64,000 nucleotides of DNA from Lithodes maja. Its lineage: Eukaryota > Arthropoda > Malacostraca > Decapoda > Lithodidae. The position numbers and the translations under genes are program-made. Below are positions 43,070-53,268 of this stretch, piece after piece. The stretch lies in NCBI GenBank assembly GCA_037953745.1, contig JBAKBP010000785.1:1-64000 (forward strand). The letters are read 5' to 3'. The notes under the pieces were generated by a model that saw nothing but the letters and a program-made list of their open reading frames with translations, had not been told where the DNA came from and did not search any database. Each line of letters starts with the position of its first letter. The stretch's first letter is position 1.

Positions 43070-45641
43070 TCAATAATTCTTGAAGGTGTGGTAGTCCCTG
43101 AAGCAGTCACCCAGGCAGAGTGGAACTTTGCACTCGGCGCACATTGAGGTGACTCTTTTGGTGACATGGGGTTTCCTGACACTGCTGCTGCAGACGGTGC
43201 ACTGCGCCTGCCTGCGACGAGTGCCAAGCATCTCAGTGTTGATTGGGTAGTGTCTTTCGACACCCAGCTGGATGCAGTCAGGAACGTGATCCCCACGCCA
43301 TGCCGTACGTCTGTGAGTGGTGGTGCCATACTTCTCCAGGAGTTGGTATGAGACGTTGTAAACGAACTCCCGGAATTTCAGCTTCTGGTTTGGGGCCATA
43401 TCCTTTTTCACCAACCACAATTTATAGGCGTTGAGCATCGTCAGACTTGTCCACCATGCGCATGTTCTTGGTATAGTCCACTACCATGTCGGGCTTATAG
43501 ATGGTCTTCCTGGTTCGGTAGTGGATTTTGCCAGAATCCACCTGGGCACCTGTGTGGATGGTGGAAAGCAGGTGGACGTCTCGCTTATTCTTCCACTTCA
43601 GGGCTATCAGTTTCCCACACTTCTCGAGCTGCTTGAATTTCTGCCCCTTTCGTCGCCTTCTTCGCACATGCCTCTCGCGGTGTTCCTGGGCCAGGTCATC
43701 TTCTGAAGGTGTGTCACTGGAGGAGGCATCTGTGAGAGGAATGACATCACCTGTGAACTTTGGCATAAACTTTCTTGTCTTTCTGACAGTCCCACATGAC
43801 CCCGTTTGGTTGTCATGAAGAAACTGGCAGAGAGCAGGAGAAGTATACCAGTTGTCAGTGTAGATGATGTGGCCTTTGCCCAGGTAAGGTGCCAACATTT
43901 TCCTGACGATGGCACCTGACATGCCCATGGGGTCATTGGCAGCGGCTTTCGGTATGTCAATGTCAGTGCCTGTGTACACGATCATGTCAAGCACTATTCC
44001 AGTTTCGCAGTCACACAAAACGAAGAGCTTGATTCCGAACCTATGCCTTTTCAAGGGGATATACTGCTTGAAAACAAGACGTCCTTTGAAGAGCACGAGC
44101 GACTCATCAATCACCAAATTGAGGAAGGGGTAAAAGTATTTCCTATACCTCTCCAACAACATGGTGAACACATCCCGAACTTTCCATATCCTGTCAATCC
44201 TGTTAGGATTTTCGTTGTCTGCAAAGTGCATAAATCTTAGCAGTAACAAAAATCTGTCACGACTCATGAACTTATTGAAAGTTGGGGTGGCGATGAGAGG
44301 GTCGTGCTTCCAATAGTGTTGCAACACATGCTTCTTGATCAGAGGCATGAGGAACAACAAGGCAAAGAACGTCATAAATTCTTCCACGGTCGTATCCACC
44401 CAGCCTCGTATTCTCGCTTTTGGAGAAAGGACGTCCAATCTGCCAAACACCCACCTGTAGTAGGCGTTTGTTTGGGCAACGATGTACGTCATTACCTCCA
44501 TATCGAAAAAAGCGAGGAAGAAGTCGCTTTCGTTCGCTTGATCATCACAGGGCCAGTCGTCAGTTGTTCCTGACGTCCCAGGATTGAACTGGGGCACGTC
44601 AGGTACAAAATTGACCCCGTCAGACCAATCGAACGAAGGCAGCTCAGGGATCGGAATGTCGTCTGCGTCTGCTTCATCGTCTGAAATATCGCTTCCATGG
44701 TCGCGATACAGCACTGCATCATCATCACCCTCCTCTTCACTTGACAGACGATGCCCTTCCTCATTCTCGTCACCGACGTCGGACTCACTCCCACTGTCCA
44801 CTCCCAAATCCCCCCACCCTTGGTCCCGTGCTAGGGCTTCGTCGTCGAAACCCGGGCTGCCAATGTCCTGCGAATCACCATCAAACAGCAGGGCGGCATA
44901 CTTTGATGGTGTCAGAGTTTTCCGGGTCACTTTTGCACGTGCGGGAGTCTTATGGACAGGGACAGCAGAGGCGGTGGCAGGGGCGGCGGCAGGGGCAGCA
45001 GTGGTGCGTGGCCTTGATGGCAAGATGATGGTGGTGCCTGTCGCCCTTCTCTCTGTTCCTTGGGCAGGGGCGGCATGGGCGGCAGGGGCAGCAGGGGCAA
45101 CAGGGGCAGCAGGGGCAGCAGGGGCAGCAGGGCCACCAGGGCCAGCAGTCGCTTTCCCTCTCCCTTTCCCCTTCCCCTTCCCCTTCCCTGTTCCTTGGGC
45201 AGGGGCGGCAGGGGCAGCCGGGCCAGGGGCGGCTGGTGGTGGTGGTGGTGGTAGGGGCACTGTGGCTGGCATACGGGTTCTCTTCCCTACGCCCGTGCCT
45301 TTAATTTTTCCTGCCCCCGCAGGTTCTGCAGCCCTAGGGCGGCCTCCTGCGTCGCTGGTACTGGTGGCAGTGGTGGCAGTGGTGGTGGTAGTGGTTGTTG
45401 CAGTGGCCTGGGTCGTGGTGGCAGTGTCCCAAAACACCAATGACCTCTGTACCTTTCTCGTGCTTGCACGTGTTTTCCGTGCTTTGGGTGCAGGTGTTTC
45501 GTCCTCCGAGCTGTAAGGCGTGTCATACTGGTAGGTAGGGTCTTTAGCAGCCACCCTCTGCCTTCCACGGCGGCTAACACCACCAGAAGGAGGGCTGGTT
45601 GTGTCATCAGGGAGCGAGCGTGAGGGACGTGTGGGCTCCAT
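43070..45641 (-). pseudogene. piggyBac-2 transposase, copy 2, disrupted by the same deletion
   Basis: The start MEPTRPSRS aligns with copy 1 at the ATG 45639-45641, giving a 739-codon frame to 43422. Catalytic-region motifs VIDESLVLFKG, YTDNWYTSP and MVDKSD are present. The same roughly 80-nucleotide loss after VDKSD shifts the frame, and the cysteine-rich tail continues at 43070-43438. The Ala/Pro-rich N-terminus is 75 residues shorter than copy 1, which has an additional GGRPRAAEPAGAG...PLPPPPPP unit. The frame is open beyond the ATG to 45932, but that part is unrelated repeat sequence. Confidence 0.88.
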
Positions 45642-45801
45642 GACTAGTGCGTGGTTACTGGCGCGGTGGTGCTTGCACGAGTGCGGGGCGAGCGTTTGGC
45701 GGGGTGGTGTCGAGAGTTGACATGTAGTACTATACCCACACCAATTTTCAGCCGCCTGGCTATAAACGCGCGGTTTTGGTACGCGTTCAAAAGCTCTGCT
45801 C

Positions 45802-45805
45802 TTAA
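45802..45805. other. Empty TTAA site corresponding to the piggyBac-3 insertion
   Basis: GCTCTGC-TC-TTAA-GAGTCTCC here equals the joined flanks of piggyBac-3 in copy 1. Confidence 0.93.
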
Positions 45806-46375
45806 GAGTCTCCCCGCAGTCCGCCGGGGGAACTCTTAACCCGGGAACTGCGGGGAGACTCTTAAGAGTTCCCCCGGCGGACTGCGGGGAGACTCTTGAG
45901 AGTAAGTAAAACAAAAAATCAACTTTTGACATCGAAAAAAAAAAAAAATTATTTTTATTTTTTTTATTTTTTTATTTTTTTGGCCCCTGGGCCATGCAAA
46001 ATCTCAGTCCTCTACCTCCCCTCCTTCCCCACTTTCCTCCTCTCCTTCAGTTATCACCTATTTTCCCTGTTATTCCCTTATTCTGAGGTATATTTTCGTG
46101 CTAACATTAGCGAGTTGCAAGCAGGGTGTTGTCATCACTGATGGCAAGCGAGTGCAAGAGAGAGAGAGAGAGTATCGATCGACTGTGTCTCAGTGGCCAT
46201 GGGGGAAATTGGCGGGAAAGCAGGTTGCCTCACCCATACATTATACAACTCGCGGGCTATATCTCCGATTTTGACCATCCAAACGCTGTTTTCACTCGTT
46301 TTATTGTTGTTTCAGGTTAATACCTTTATAAACAACCCATAATAGGCGCATATGGATAAGTATTAATGCTATTAA

Positions 46376-47445
46376 CCTCTGAAGTGCGCACGGGGGTAAT
46401 TGAAAACCTCCCCCTGTGCTGACGTATTTGAGGTGTTTCCGTCACTAAAATATTCATTGTACCATTAACCCGTACAGCCCCAGCGACGCGCCTGACGCGT
46501 CGGCGATGTATGTAACGCACAGCCCCAGAGACACGCCTGGCGCGTCACCCTAATTGCGCCGACCGTAACCTCAGGTGTAGCCACTCAAGAGGGCTCAGAT
46601 TTGTATGGGAACTGTGTACGTATCCCACGCAACCGTCCCGATGGTTGAAAACTCTCAAAGTCCACGTGCGTGCGCACGAGCGCGCAATAACCTGTTTTTT
46701 GGGGATAATTGCCTTCAATTTTTTACTCTTGTAAAATACGTTTTTGGGGGCTCTGTAGGACCATTTTTTAAGCTTTTTGAGCGGTTTTTCGTGGTTTTTC
46801 CTTCATTCCTAACCCATTCGCTATTGTTTCTGGAATAAAACCATTTTTTGAAAACCGGCCGGGTTCTGGTGCGCAAACATTACAAAACTAGCCGGGGCTG
46901 GACGGGTTAATAGCATTAATAATTATCCATATGCGCCTATTATGGGTTGATTATAAAGGTATTAACCTGAAACAACAATAAAACGAGTGAAAACAGCGTT
47001 TGGATGGTCAAAATCGGAGATATAGCCCGCGAGTTGTATAATGTATGGGTGAGGCAAGCTACCTTCCCGCCAATTTTCCCCAAGGCCACTGCGACACAGT
47101 CGATCGATTCTCTCTCTCTCTCTCTTGCACTCGATTGCCATCAGTGATGACAACACCCTGCTTGCAACTCGCTAATGTTAGCACGAAAATATACCTCAGA
47201 ATAAGGGAATAATAGGGAAAATAGGTGATAACTGAGGAATAGGAGGAAAGTGGGGAAGGAGGGGAGGTAGAGGACTGAGATTTTGCATGGCCCAGGGGCC
47301 AAACAAAAATAAAAAAATAAAAAAATAAAAATAAAAAAATATATTTTTTTCGATGTCAAAAGTTGATTTTAAATTTTACTTACTCAGGAGAGTCTTCCCG
47401 CAGTCCGCCGGGGGAACTCTTAAGAGTCTTCCTGCAGCTCCCGGG
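46376..47445 (-). mobile_element. 630-bp TTAA family member (level 3), inverted and split by a MITE
   Basis: Flanked by TTAA at 46372-46375 and 47446-47449. It reads in the opposite direction to its host: right end CCTCTGAAGTGCGC at 46376 and left end ...CCCGGG at 47445. Removing the inner MITE and one TTAA leaves 628 bp, the family length. Confidence 0.87.
46469..46906. mobile_element. 438-bp TTAA-bounded MITE (level 4, innermost)
   Basis: TTAA at 46465-46468 and 46907-46910. Termini are CCCGTACAGCCCCAGC and, inverted, CCCGTCCAGCCCCGGC. Non-coding. Terminal CAGCCCC resembles piggyBac-1 and the 478-bp MITEs. It is the youngest insertion of the nest. Confidence 0.87.
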
Positions 47446-47609
47446 TTAATGGTACAATGAATATTTTAGTGATGGAAACACCTCAAATACGTCAGCACAG
47501 GGGGACGTTTCCAATTACCCCCATGCGCACTTGTTAGGTTAAGAGTCTCCCTGTAGCTCCCGGGTTAAACGCTGCATAGTTTCTTGAACATTTTTGTATT
47601 TCTCGTTAA

Positions 47610-48240
47610 CCCGGGAACTGCGGGGAGACTCTTAAGAGTTCCCCCGGCGGACTGCGGGGAGACTCTTATGAGTGAGTGAAAAAAAAAATCAACTTTTGAC
47701 ATCGAAAAAAAAAAATATATATATTTTTATTTTTTTATTTTTTTATTTTTTTTTTGGCCCCTGGGCCATGCAAAATCTCAGTCCTCTACCTCCCCTCCTT
47801 CCCCACTTTCCTCCTCTCCTTCAGTTATCACCTATTTTCCCTGTTATTCCCTTATTCTGAGGTATATTTTCGTGCTAACATTAGCGAGTTGCAAGCAGGG
47901 TGTTGTCATCACTGATGGCAAGCGAGTGCAAGAGAGAGAGAGAGAGAGTATCGATCGACTGTGTCTCAGTGGCCTTGGGGGAAATTGGCGGGAAAGCAGT
48001 TTGCCTCACCCATACATTATACAACTCGCGGGCTATATCTCCGATTTTGACCATCCCAACGCTGTTTTCACTCGTTTTATTGTTGTTTCAGGTTAATACC
48101 TTTATAATCAACCCATAATAGGCGCATATGGATAAGTATTAATGCTATTAATGGCACAATGAATATTTTAGTGACGGAAACACCTCAAATACGTCAGCAC
48201 AGGGGGACGTTTCCAATTACCCCCATGCGCACTTCAGAGG
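47610..48240 (+). mobile_element. Complete 631-bp TTAA family member
   Basis: TTAA at 47606-47609 and 48241-48244. Starts CCCGGGAACTGCGG with two GGGGAGACTC repeats, then an A/T-rich poly(A)-poly(T) stretch, the GGCCCCTGGGCCATGCAAAA block, a (GA)n run, and ends GCGCACTTCAGAGG. Ends are weakly inverted (CCCGGGAACTGCG against CCTCTGAAGTGCG). Reference copy for the family. Confidence 0.9.
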
Positions 48241-48244
48241 TTAA

Positions 48245-48713
48245 GAGCTCATAGGGCGGTGTTGGTGCGACGATCTTCTTAGTGAACTCTGGTTACGAGA
48301 GAAGTGACGAAGTGATAATTTATGAAAAAGAAGATATTCCGCTCACTGCTTCACATATATTATTCTATATTTGTCAGTTTAACTTGTTATAATATTTGTT
48401 TAGCTATGTATACATCTGTATCGAAATATAAATAGGACGACAATCGGGTGCAAATACCGCTCATGGTATTTTCACGGTCGGGTGCAAATACCCACTCCGA
48501 TAAAAAATACTTGTAAAAATCGTCCCCGGTGTTAAACAGGATATTTAGTAATAGCCTCTACGTTCCAATGTAGAGCTTATACTATGACCATGTAATCTGC
48601 TTCGCTCTAGAGCGGCAATTATCGTATACACATAGCGCGAATTAAATCGATAACATCTAGAGTAGCACCTTACTCTCTCTACTAGGTACATTGTACATAC
48701 TTTTGAGGTCTTT
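48245..48713. other. Non-coding stretch with dispersed GGGTGCAAATA motif
   Basis: At 48441-48491 TCGGGTGCAAATA occurs twice around TTTTCACGGTCG, inverted relative to 16000-16053 and 39485-39540. Nothing else recognised. Confidence 0.5.
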
Positions 48714-48717
48714 TTAA

Positions 48718-49194
48718 CCCTCCAGCCCCGGCTATGTATTATATATATATTCCCCGAAATCCGAGGGTTATGGCCGAAAAACGTCTACGCCTAGGCTACC
48801 GCATCTTTGTTATTTGGCTTGCTTCCGCATTCCCGCGCATCCCCAAGCGTAGATGTGTTTCGTACCTGTAGAATGGCGTTAAGTAGAGCTCTCTAAGTCA
48901 ATTGGTTCAGTTGTGATGATGATTTCATTGGAGATAACTTTATGGCAAAAACAGCCACTTTACACTACTTTTCGATACTTAACAATAACATACAGGCACA
49001 CACGAACAAGCGACGCACTCCTTCTTGTGGCCGGAGATGCGGGCGTCGGTCCAGCCGGCTGTTGTTTACATGCGTCGGACCGACGCCTCGCACACAAGCT
49101 TACAGGCTTTGAGCTCATGGGTGTTTATGAGCCCTTCCGGGTAGCTCGGGTGTGTTTTTTATGGGTGTTTAAGAGCCCTTCCGGGTCTCAAGGG
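48718..49194. mobile_element. 477-bp TTAA-bounded piggyBac-like MITE
   Basis: TTAA at 48714-48717 and 49195-49198. Ends are CCCTCCAGCCCCGG and, inverted, CCCTTGAGACCCGG. Internally similar to 30532-31009, including GAATGGCGTTAAGTAGAGC and TTTACATGCGTCGGAC. Confidence 0.87.
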
Positions 49195-49311
49195 TTAATA
49201 GAAAATTGAAAAGAGAAACGAGAAAGAAAAGAAAAAGTTGTCGACTAAGCCATTCCATCTGGCTCTTCATGCCGGTGTCGGGGGCGTACCTTCTAACCCG
49301 TTCCAGATTAA

Positions 49312-49779
49312 CCCTTCCTACCCGGGCTGCCTTAGGTAATGACAATACGAAAGAAGGGCCAATACCCGGTATGCCTTATCTAAGGCATGAGCTTAATAGC
49401 CTAATTAAGCTTGGTCCGAACGCCGTGCGTACGACGTATGTCAACAAACCCAAGCGTTCGTCACCGCACCTCCGAAAACAAGAAGGAGAAGACTCCTCAA
49501 TGTTATTGTTTAAATTAGTGTCTGAAAAGCCCCCATATTGGCAACATCTCTGCAATATTGGCTCCACTGAAATCGTCATCACAACTGAACCAGTTGACTT
49601 ACAGAGCTCTACTCAATGCCAAAATACAGATTGAAAACCGCACTACGATTATAGATGAGTGGGAAAGTTCTAGCAGTGAAAATAAACATAAATACGGTAG
49701 CCTAGGCCTAGACGTTTTTCGGCCATATCGCCCGGGTAGGGGCGACCGTCATTGGCTGAGACAGCCCGGGTAGGAAGGG
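49312..49779. mobile_element. 468-bp TTAA-bounded MITE with perfect 18-bp ends
   Basis: TTAA at 49308-49311 and 49780-49783. Both ends read CCCTTCCTACCCGGGCTG inward, a perfect match over 18 bases. The inside carries the family block reversed (GAGCTCTACTCAATGCC), so it is in opposite orientation to 48718-49194. The perfect ends suggest a young copy. Confidence 0.9.
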
Positions 49780-49783
49780 TTAA

Positions 49784-52700
49784 AGGGCATCTCTTTCGCG
49801 CTACCCCTCGGGTGCACACGTGTTTCTGGTGCTCCGTATTTTGGTGCCTTCCACTCCTATCTTCGTCACCTTTTGGTGAGTTTTGGGCCTTTATTTGGCT
49901 CCTGGAATTCTAGGTAGATGATCCGTGTTGTAGGCACAACGTAAAATGGGCACTCAGGTGTTTAATTCGAGTGGTAGAGTTGAAAGTGGAGGTCTCTCAT
50001 GTTTTCAGCCCTCTGCGCATGCGTGTCATTGGACACCGCTAATGTTTGTAAGGCCTTTGCCTTCTTTTGCTTTTAGCCTTGCGGTGACTTTAGTTTAGGT
50101 TTTGATAGGTTCTATTCATTTAGGGCTTCTTGTCACTACCTTAGTTCTGACTTACGCAAGTTTTTTTCAGTGGCTAGGCTAACTTCGGTTTTTCGGGTGA
50201 TGTTATGGTGGGGGGCACCGACCCGGGATGTCACTTGCCCCATGATTGGTCTTTTAATGTCGCACTCACACCTCTTTGGGTGTGCGGTTGCTAGTGGCGT
50301 CCTTCTTTTTATTTTCTCCTATCACCTAGTGCCGATTAGGCTAACTTTTTGTGGGTAGCCTAGCCTATCGGGGGCGTTTTGTCGTTCGATTCTGTTGCAA
50401 CCCCTGGGGATGTCCCTTGACCCCCTCTTATTATGTTTTGTGGGGTTCGCACCAGTTATCTGACTTCCTCTGGCTTTCCAGATCCCCAATTTGTATTCTA
50501 CATTTTCATTACGGCTCCCTAACCTTATTTTGCCTGCTTGGGGACTTGCGTTTAGGCTATGGCTTCCTCTGCTCCCCCCTGTTCGTGGGTCACGTCCCAC
50601 GCCAGGTCGATCTTTGGTTGGCGTTTTCCTTTTCTCGAGTCCCTGGGGGGCCCTTCTTGGCAGTGAATCTCCTTTACATTACTTTCTGTATTAAGTGTCG
50701 TCCGTGAGTGACGCTTCGGTCCTCTGTTACTTGGACCTGGCTAGCCGCTCCGCTCTGGAGCGTCGGTCTTACCGCTTCAAGGCGAGCGTCTGGCGAGCGT
50801 CTGGCACTCGTCGCATGTCTTCTTTCCCTTGGACCCCTCAGACTTTTAATATGGTGTTCGCCGCTCCGCCTTGGGGCGTCGGTATTCCCGCTCCTGGGCG
50901 TGTTTTGGTGGCTGCTTCTGGTCTGTCTCTCTTCGGCCCCGCTCTCGGTCGGTCTTTGTACCGCCCTCGAGCGTGTGTTTGGCCGCTCTGGACCGGGCGT
51001 GAGTCCGATTTATCATCCTCCCGCTCAAGCATGACCGCCCCGCCCTGCAGCGGTGGTTTTCCCCGCTCCAGGTCGGTTCGTTTGGTTTTTTAGCTGGCTA
51101 TCTTCTTGGTGTCTTCACCCGCCCTAGGGCGCGGGTTCTTCCCCCGCTCTGGGTCTGTCCTACTCGCCTTTGTGGTGCCTTGGTAAGGTTCTGGTGGCTG
51201 TGGCCCGCTCTGGAGCGTCTTGATGTCATCTCCAGGGCGTGTTTCCGCCCGCCCTAGGGCGCGGTTTCTTCCCCCGCTCTGGGTCGGTTCTACTCGTCTT
51301 TGTGGTGCTGGTGGCTGTGGCCCGCTCTGGAGCGTATCGGTGTCCGCTCCAGGGCGTGTTTACCCCGCTCTACGGCGGCGTGTGTTTCACGCTTTTTTGG
51401 CTGTCCTGTTGTTCCGCCCCCGACCGGAGGGTGCCTTGATGGTCCGCTCCTCTCGGGGTTTGGGTTGGGGAGTGCTTTGCTACTTGTCCATGCCTGTTGC
51501 TGCATCGGTTCTGGTGGTTACTGCTTTGTGAGCGTGTGACCGCTATATCGTCCTCCTGCTCAAGCGTGACCGCCCCGCCCTGGAGCGCTGGTTTTTCACG
51601 CTCCAGGTCGGTTGGTTTGTTTTTTTCGGCTCCCTCTCTTCTTGGTGTCTTCATCCGCCCTAGGGTGCGGGTTCTTCCCCCTCTCTGGGTCGGTCCTACT
51701 TGTTTCTGAGGTGCTTTGGTAAGGTTCTGGTGGCTGTGGCCCGCTCTGGAGCGTCTTGGGACTGCTCCAGGGCGTGTTTACACCGCCCTACGGCGGCGTG
51801 TGTTTCACGCTTTTTTGGCTGTCCTGTTGTTCCGCCCCGACCGGAGGGTACCTTGATGGTCCGCTCCTCTCTGGGTTTGGGTTGAAGAGTGCATTGCTAC
51901 TTGTCCATGCCTGTTGCTGCATCGGTTCTGGTGTTCCATGCTCTTCTCCCCTGTTTCCCTGGCTGTGTTCCGCTTCGCTTTGGATGCTCTTCTGTGCCTC
52001 CATCGCCTCCGCCTAAGGCCTACAGGTACTGTCGCCTTATTTGTTCACCTGCTTGGGGTTTACATTGGGGGGGGGGGGGGGGGGACTCGTTTCGCGAAGT
52101 GCTGTCACACTCGGAGTTTTCCTAGGCTAGGCTACCTTAATGTCTGAAGGGGGGGCACCGTCCTCTTCTTTCTCTTTCATTTAGCCTCCTCATAGGGTTC
52201 CCTTCCCTATTGGGGTCTCTTCCTCGCCTATACAGGCCTAGTATTGAGTCCTGGTTACCTCCGTTAGTGGGTCGCTCTTCCGTCTGATGGCGGGGGGCGT
52301 TCGTGGCCTAGCCTTCGTCAATGGGGGGCTGTTGCTCTCTCTTCACACTGTTGCCAACTTGGTCCGGCATGTCATGCACGGCTCCTGCGAAATCTCAGAA
52401 ATGTGAAACCATCTTCTTGGTCTTTTTTGGGTTGGCAACAGTGTCAGAGTTCATTCTCAGGTTCGTCTGCCGTATACCCCTGGATCCCCGCTCATGCGGT
52501 CTTCGGTGATCCTGTGATTGTTTGGCCGCTCTCTACCGTCCGCAATACTGGTCGGGCTAACATTCCTGCAAAACCGCGGATTTGCGGTGGGCTCTACGTT
52601 CCGACATAACGCTTCTTTTTTCCCTGCCACTCTTTAGGCTAGGCCGACTTTTCGCTTAGCCTACCTTTTGGTGGGGGGGGGGGGGGGGGGTTGGATGTCG

Positions 52701-53250
52701 GACACTGTTGCCTCCTAGGCTTGCTCTTGCTTGCCTGTCTACGGTTTTTCTAACCCGTCTTGGGGGCACCAGTTTTAGTCTGATTCTGGCTCCTGGGCCT
52801 CCGTCTTACCCTACATTGGACTCGCCACTCCCTTGAGTTCCTGAGACGCTGTCTTCACCTATATTGGACTCTTACTCTACATTGTGCTCACCAGTACCTT
52901 GAGAGGTTTTTTCCTTCCACCCTCACCGGTGCCGCGGGTCTCTAGGCCGGGCTGCACTCAGCTCGCTCCGCCCTTGTGCGTGGTTGACTCCCGCTCCTGG
53001 TCGGTCCTCTGCCTAGACGCCTTCTCTTACTGGACCGCTCTCTTCCGAGCCTTCTGGCATCTGGGTTAGGGCCTCCCGGGGCCTGTTTCCGCCCTAGGGT
53101 GGGTTCTATCCTACTCTAGGTCGGGCCTATGCTTTGCCTCTCTTCTCTTTTCCCACGTCAGCTGTGCTGCTAGACACTTCGGTTGGGACGCTTGGATGTA
53201 GATAGCTGAAGGTTTTCCTGGCCTTTCCCCTTTCCTACGGTCGACTGCCT
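49784..53250. repeat. GC-rich, pyrimidine-rich region with imperfect repeats, no recognised gene
   Basis: Many short open frames exist on both strands because the stretch is GC-rich, but none shows a known domain. Units containing GCCCTAGGG(C/T)GCGG and TTCTTCCCCC recur at 51119, 51250 and 51655. GTGGCTGTGGCCCGCTCTGG recurs at about 51192, 51310 and 51729. G runs of about 18 occur at 52067-52084 and 52673-52690. It directly precedes the DIRS-like element and may be its 5' region; that is inference. Confidence 0.5.
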
Positions 53251-53268
53251 CCTGGCCCGTCAACCCCT

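Larger units (their letters stand above)
45840..47538 (+). mobile_element. 630-bp TTAA family member (level 2), split by an inverted member
   Basis: Begins CCCGGGAACTGCGG after TTAA 45836-45839 and ends GCGCACTTGTTAGG before TTAA 47539-47542. Its own sequence is 45840-46371 plus 47450-47538, about 625 bp, matching the complete member at 47610-48240 (631 bp). It contains the GGCCCCTGGGCCATGCAAAA block. No coding capacity. Confidence 0.87.
45806..47564. mobile_element. 56-bp TTAA mini-unit, copy 2, split by nested insertions
   Basis: Its left 30 bases (45806-45835) and right 22 bases (47543-47564), plus one TTAA, add up to the 56-bp unit of copy 1 (28836-28891). The interruption is exactly the element at 45840-47538 with its duplicated TTAA. 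Confidence 0.75.
35101..47568. repeat. Large duplicated segment, copy 2
   Basis: Collinear with 11620-28895 at near identity. It lacks piggyBac-1 and piggyBac-3, having clean TTAA empty sites instead. It has fewer repeat units in piggyBac-2 and carries extra nested TTAA elements at 45840-47538. The match ends at TTAA 47565-47568, the counterpart of 28892-28895. Confidence 0.93.

Noticed and set aside
45642..45932. N-terminal extension of piggyBac-2 copy 2 upstream of MEPTRP
   Set aside because: Copy 1 starts at MEPTRP, and the extra codons in copy 2 fall in the TTAA mini-unit and the 630-bp family end, which are later insertions.
50351..52150. Several overlapping 60-130-codon ORFs on both strands
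   Set aside because: GC-rich repeated DNA has few stop codons by chance; none of the translations shows a recognisable domain or consistent frame.
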